This document shows, in pieces, positions 5,184 to 7,157 of a stretch of 7,157 nucleotides of DNA. The translations under genes were made by a program, and so were the position numbers. The stretch lies in the NCBI GenBank assembly GCA_022712735.1, contig JAFLKA010000049.1:1-7157 (forward strand), read 5' to 3'. Origin of the DNA: Marinosulfonomonas sp. (GTDB lineage Bacteria > Pseudomonadota > Alphaproteobacteria > Rhodobacterales > Rhodobacteraceae). The notes under the pieces are model-generated. The model saw only the letters and a list, made by a program, of their open reading frames with translations. It ran no database searches and was not told the DNA's origin. The first letter of the stretch is position 1; each line of letters begins with the position of its first letter.

Positions 5184-5819
5184 TTAGCGCTGCTCCATTG
5201 CCAATCGCAGACCAAGCGCGATAAAGATTGCACCAAGGCTGCGGTCCAGCCCCAGGCCAAAGCGGGGCGAGGTGCGCAGCTCTGTGGTCAGCCGTTCGCC
5301 TGCCAGTATTAGCGGTGGCTCGATCAGGGCTGCGACCACGATGATCAAACTGCCATGCAAGAACAATTGCGCCCAGACGGGGCCAGCGCCCGCCACGATG
5401 AATTGCGGCAGGAACGCCAGAAAGAAAATCGCCACCTTTGGGTTCAGCAACGCCACAACCACGCCCTGTTTGAAGATCGGCATAAATGCGGGATCGGTTT
5501 TAACCCCGTCCGATATAAACCCGCTACCGTCTGATCGAAGGGCGGCAATGCCGAGCCAGATCAGATAGGCCGCGCCGGCCCATTTCACCACGGAAAACGC
5601 CACCGCAGATGTTGCCAGAATAGCCGACAACCCCGCCGCTGCCATCAACACATGACCAAAGGCACCGGTCCAGATACCTGCCATCGCGGCAAAGCCGGAT
5701 TTGCGCCCGCCGCGCATGGTTTGCCCAAGGATAAACGCGATGTCGGGACCAGGGGCGAGGTTCAGAATAACCGCCGCCGTCAGGAATGTGGTCCAGTGCA
5801 ACAGCGTATAGTCAAACAT
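5184..5819 (-). CDS. LysE/RhtB family amino-acid exporter
   Basis: A 211-residue hydrophobic protein of the usual LysE/RhtB length (about 200-215), an inner-membrane exporter family for amino acids and derivatives, with about six membrane segments. The N-terminal signature is clear: VILNLAPGPDIAFILGQTM (residues about 17-35), then RGGRKSGFAAMAGIWTGAF; the second conserved block is ALLNPKVAIFFLAFLPQF (123-140). The C-terminal helix pair ends in RLAMEQR and TAA. The ATG at 5819 is supported by AAGG (5830-5827 on the minus strand) 7 nt upstream, which overlaps the TAA stop of the preceding protease-like gene; only 9 nt separate the two genes, so they are probably co-transcribed and coupled. Exported substrate cannot be read from sequence; members handle lysine, arginine, homoserine, threonine, leucine or other metabolites. 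It converges on the AruI-like gene across a hairpin-rich gap. No sign of damage. Confidence 0.93.
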   Translation of the reverse strand: MFDYTLLHWTTFLTAAVILNLAPGPDIAFILGQTMRGGRKSGFAAMAGIWTGAFGHVLMAAAGLSAILATSAVAFSVVKWAGAAYLIWLGIAALRSDGSGFISDGVKTDPAFMPIFKQGVVVALLNPKVAIFFLAFLPQFIVAGAGPVWAQLFLHGSLIIVVAALIEPPLILAGERLTTELRTSPRFGLGLDRSLGAIFIALGLRLAMEQR

Positions 5820-5826
5820 GATGCAG

Positions 5827-5830
5827 CCTT
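5827..5830 (-). promoter_or_regulatory. Ribosome binding site of the LysE-type gene overlapping upstream stop
   Basis: AAGG on the minus strand, 7 nt before the ATG at 5819. It shares bases with the TAA stop (5831-5829) of the upstream protease-like gene, an arrangement that favours re-initiation by terminating ribosomes. Confidence 0.6.
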
Positions 5831-7157
5831 AATTCCAGCAGCTGACCAACACCGTCATATCAGTGCCGATGGTGGTCAGATCCTCGGGTGCCATTGCGCC
5901 ACCGGGTTGGGACGCCGAAATGGTCACGCCGTTTTCGGCCAGTGCCGCGCCCATGGCATCGCTGCTGATCGCAAAGCTGACCTCGTCGGGCAAGCGTTGA
6001 CCGCCTGCCTGCGTTTTGGGCAACAGCATTCCCAACACGCTGCCGGTCATGTCAAAGACTGGCCCGCCCGCGTCACCGTCCTGTGCATTCACCGCAAGGC
6101 GGCGCAGTTCGGCTTCGCCTTTCAAGCCGCGAATGTCGGCCAGTTTGCCGAATGTCATTGTGGCCGCCCCAAGAGCACCCTCGTAGGAATATCCCGAAAT
6201 GGCGACTTCGGCGTTGATCCGTGGAACCGAAGTGCGGAAATTGGCGTGGCTAGAGGGCGACAGGCCTTCCAGTGGGGACAGCAGGGCGATGCCCAGTGCC
6301 TCATTGGCAAAGGTAACTTCGGCATCATAGGTGTCGTCCAGCGAAATGCGGGTGCAGTTTTGCACGACCTGGATGGTGGTCAGAACCCGACCACCTGCAT
6401 CGACATAAAACCCCGAGCGCGAAATCGTGGGCTTGCGAATTTCCAGCCCCGCCACCAGATCAATCCGCTGATCCGGTGATGGTTCACCCAGTGTTTCGTC
6501 AAGCGCTGTATCACCGAACGGCTTGAAGCTGGCCCTCATTTCCTCAATCACCCGACCACGGCGTTTTTCATCGCCTGTGGGCCAGATCAGGGTGAACCCC
6601 TTGACCATCCCGCCCTTTAGCGCGGCATAGGTGTAGGACTGGATGGTTTCATCCTGTCCGGTCAGAACGAAACTGTTGTCACGCCGGTTGCGCTCGCCCT
6701 CGGTCGGGACAATCGCCAGCGTTTGCATGATGTCATATAGGCCAAATAATGTGGCCTGATCGCCGACCTGCGAAATCAGCAAAACCCGCACGCCGTTGTC
6801 CGTTATGGAGCGGTAATGCACGAAAGGTGGCTCGTATTTATCAAACTCGACCAGTGCCGTTGGTATGTTGATCTCGATGCCCGCCGCCTGTTCGCGCACC
6901 GGCGCAAGGCCAAGACCCGCGAGGATCGCGTTATAGGTTGTGATCAGTTCGCTGCGTTGTTTGGTGGTTAGAATGCCGGTTTCTTCATAGCCTTTGGCGG
7001 CCTGATAGGTGGCCATCGCGCCGCGTGTGCCGCGCCCGAACGCCCCGTCGATGGCAGAGGTATAGAACCCCTCCCATTGCAGCGCGACTTGCAGCAGCTT
7101 GCGCTCGTCGCGCGTTAGCTGTGCTTCGGCCTTGCGGGCCTCGCGCGGGGTTTCGTC
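5829..7157 (-). CDS. Peptidoglycan-binding / trypsin-fold protein with substituted catalytic triad (5' end outside window)
   Basis: The minus frame is open from the right edge to TAA at 5829-5831, 442 codons; the ATG at 7016 is internal to a domain. The first 65 or so residues form a PG_binding_1 repeat (LTRDERKLLQVALQWEGFYT, then AIDGAFGRGTRGAMATYQAA and GILTTKQRSEL). A middle region of about 140 residues contains FTLIWPTGDEKRRGRVIEEM. A chymotrypsin/HtrA-like domain follows: counting from the ATG at 7016, RSGFYVDAGGRVLTTIQVVQ (200-219), ANEALGIALLSP (237-248) and AQDGDAGGPVFDMTGSVLGM (311-330). Against the family's TNAHVV, NDLALL and GNSGGP, the His is Gln216, the Asp is Gly242 and the Ser is Ala316, so no triad remains. 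It is likely an envelope protein that binds cell wall or protein partners without proteolysis. No frameshift or stop is seen, so it looks like a maintained pseudoenzyme. It precedes the LysE-type gene by 9 nt. The signal peptide would lie outside the window. Confidence 0.85.
   Translation of the reverse strand, partial: DETPREARKAEAQLTRDERKLLQVALQWEGFYTSAIDGAFGRGTRGAMATYQAAKGYEETGILTTKQRSELITTYNAILAGLGLAPVREQAAGIEINIPTALVEFDKYEPPFVHYRSITDNGVRVLLISQVGDQATLFGLYDIMQTLAIVPTEGERNRRDNSFVLTGQDETIQSYTYAALKGGMVKGFTLIWPTGDEKRRGRVIEEMRASFKPFGDTALDETLGEPSPDQRIDLVAGLEIRKPTISRSGFYVDAGGRVLTTIQVVQNCTRISLDDTYDAEVTFANEALGIALLSPLEGLSPSSHANFRTSVPRINAEVAISGYSYEGALGAATMTFGKLADIRGLKGEAELRRLAVNAQDGDAGGPVFDMTGSVLGMLLPKTQAGGQRLPDEVSFAISSDAMGAALAENGVTISASQPGGAMAPEDLTTIGTDMTVLVSCWN

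Noticed and set aside
5652..6479. 275-codon open frame on the plus strand
   Set aside because: It lies antisense to the protease-like and LysE-type genes, which have clear family motifs. Its Arg/Gln/His-rich composition is that of a shadow frame in GC-rich DNA.

Overview
The window looks like a chromosomal segment of a marine alphaproteobacterium, most likely Rhodobacterales (Roseobacter group). This is inferred from the GC-rich coding style and the character of the proteins: a TrkH beginning MFDLRPVG, an AruI-like thiamine diphosphate enzyme, a peptidoglycan-binding/trypsin-fold protein and a FeuP/FeuQ-like two-component pair. No database search was possible, so the taxonomic call is inference.

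Left part (1-2065). The 3' end of an unrecognised plus-strand gene (1-429) is followed by a patchwork of broken genes. On the minus strand, read from right to left, these are: a 117-bp inverted copy of an internal piece of trkH (1710-1594), a PepSY-like secreted protein without its N-terminus and with two frameshifts at G-tracts (1593-1237), an OmpR-family response regulator missing about the first half of its receiver domain (1236-755), and a sensor kinase reduced to its N-terminal membrane/sensor part (758-417). This order matches a PepSY - regulator - kinase operon in decay. Between the trkH fragment and the intact trkH lies a plus-strand gene (about 1713-2018) that has lost its 5' end; its C-terminal part resembles small RcsF/DUF4156-type envelope proteins. 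This block looks less GC-rich than the genes to its right.

Middle part (2066-5111). Intact trkH (potassium uptake channel subunit, 482 codons) is followed 4 nt later by a thiamine diphosphate-dependent decarboxylase of the AruI (5-guanidino-2-oxopentanoate decarboxylase) type. The spacing and the strong ribosome binding site inside the end of trkH suggest one transcript. A 72-bp gap with two perfect hairpins, whose cores are complementary to each other, separates this pair from the convergent genes to the right.

Right part (5184-7157). On the minus strand, a protein with an N-terminal peptidoglycan-binding domain and a C-terminal trypsin-like fold (running off the right edge) is followed 9 nt later by a LysE/RhtB-family exporter. 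All three catalytic-triad positions of the trypsin-like domain appear to be substituted (His to Gln, Asp to Gly, Ser to Ala), so it is probably a pseudoprotease.

The most interesting points are the inverted trkH fragment inside a decayed signalling operon, the triad-less protease-like protein, and the double hairpin with complementary cores. I see no tRNA, rRNA, CRISPR array, transposase or complete mobile element.
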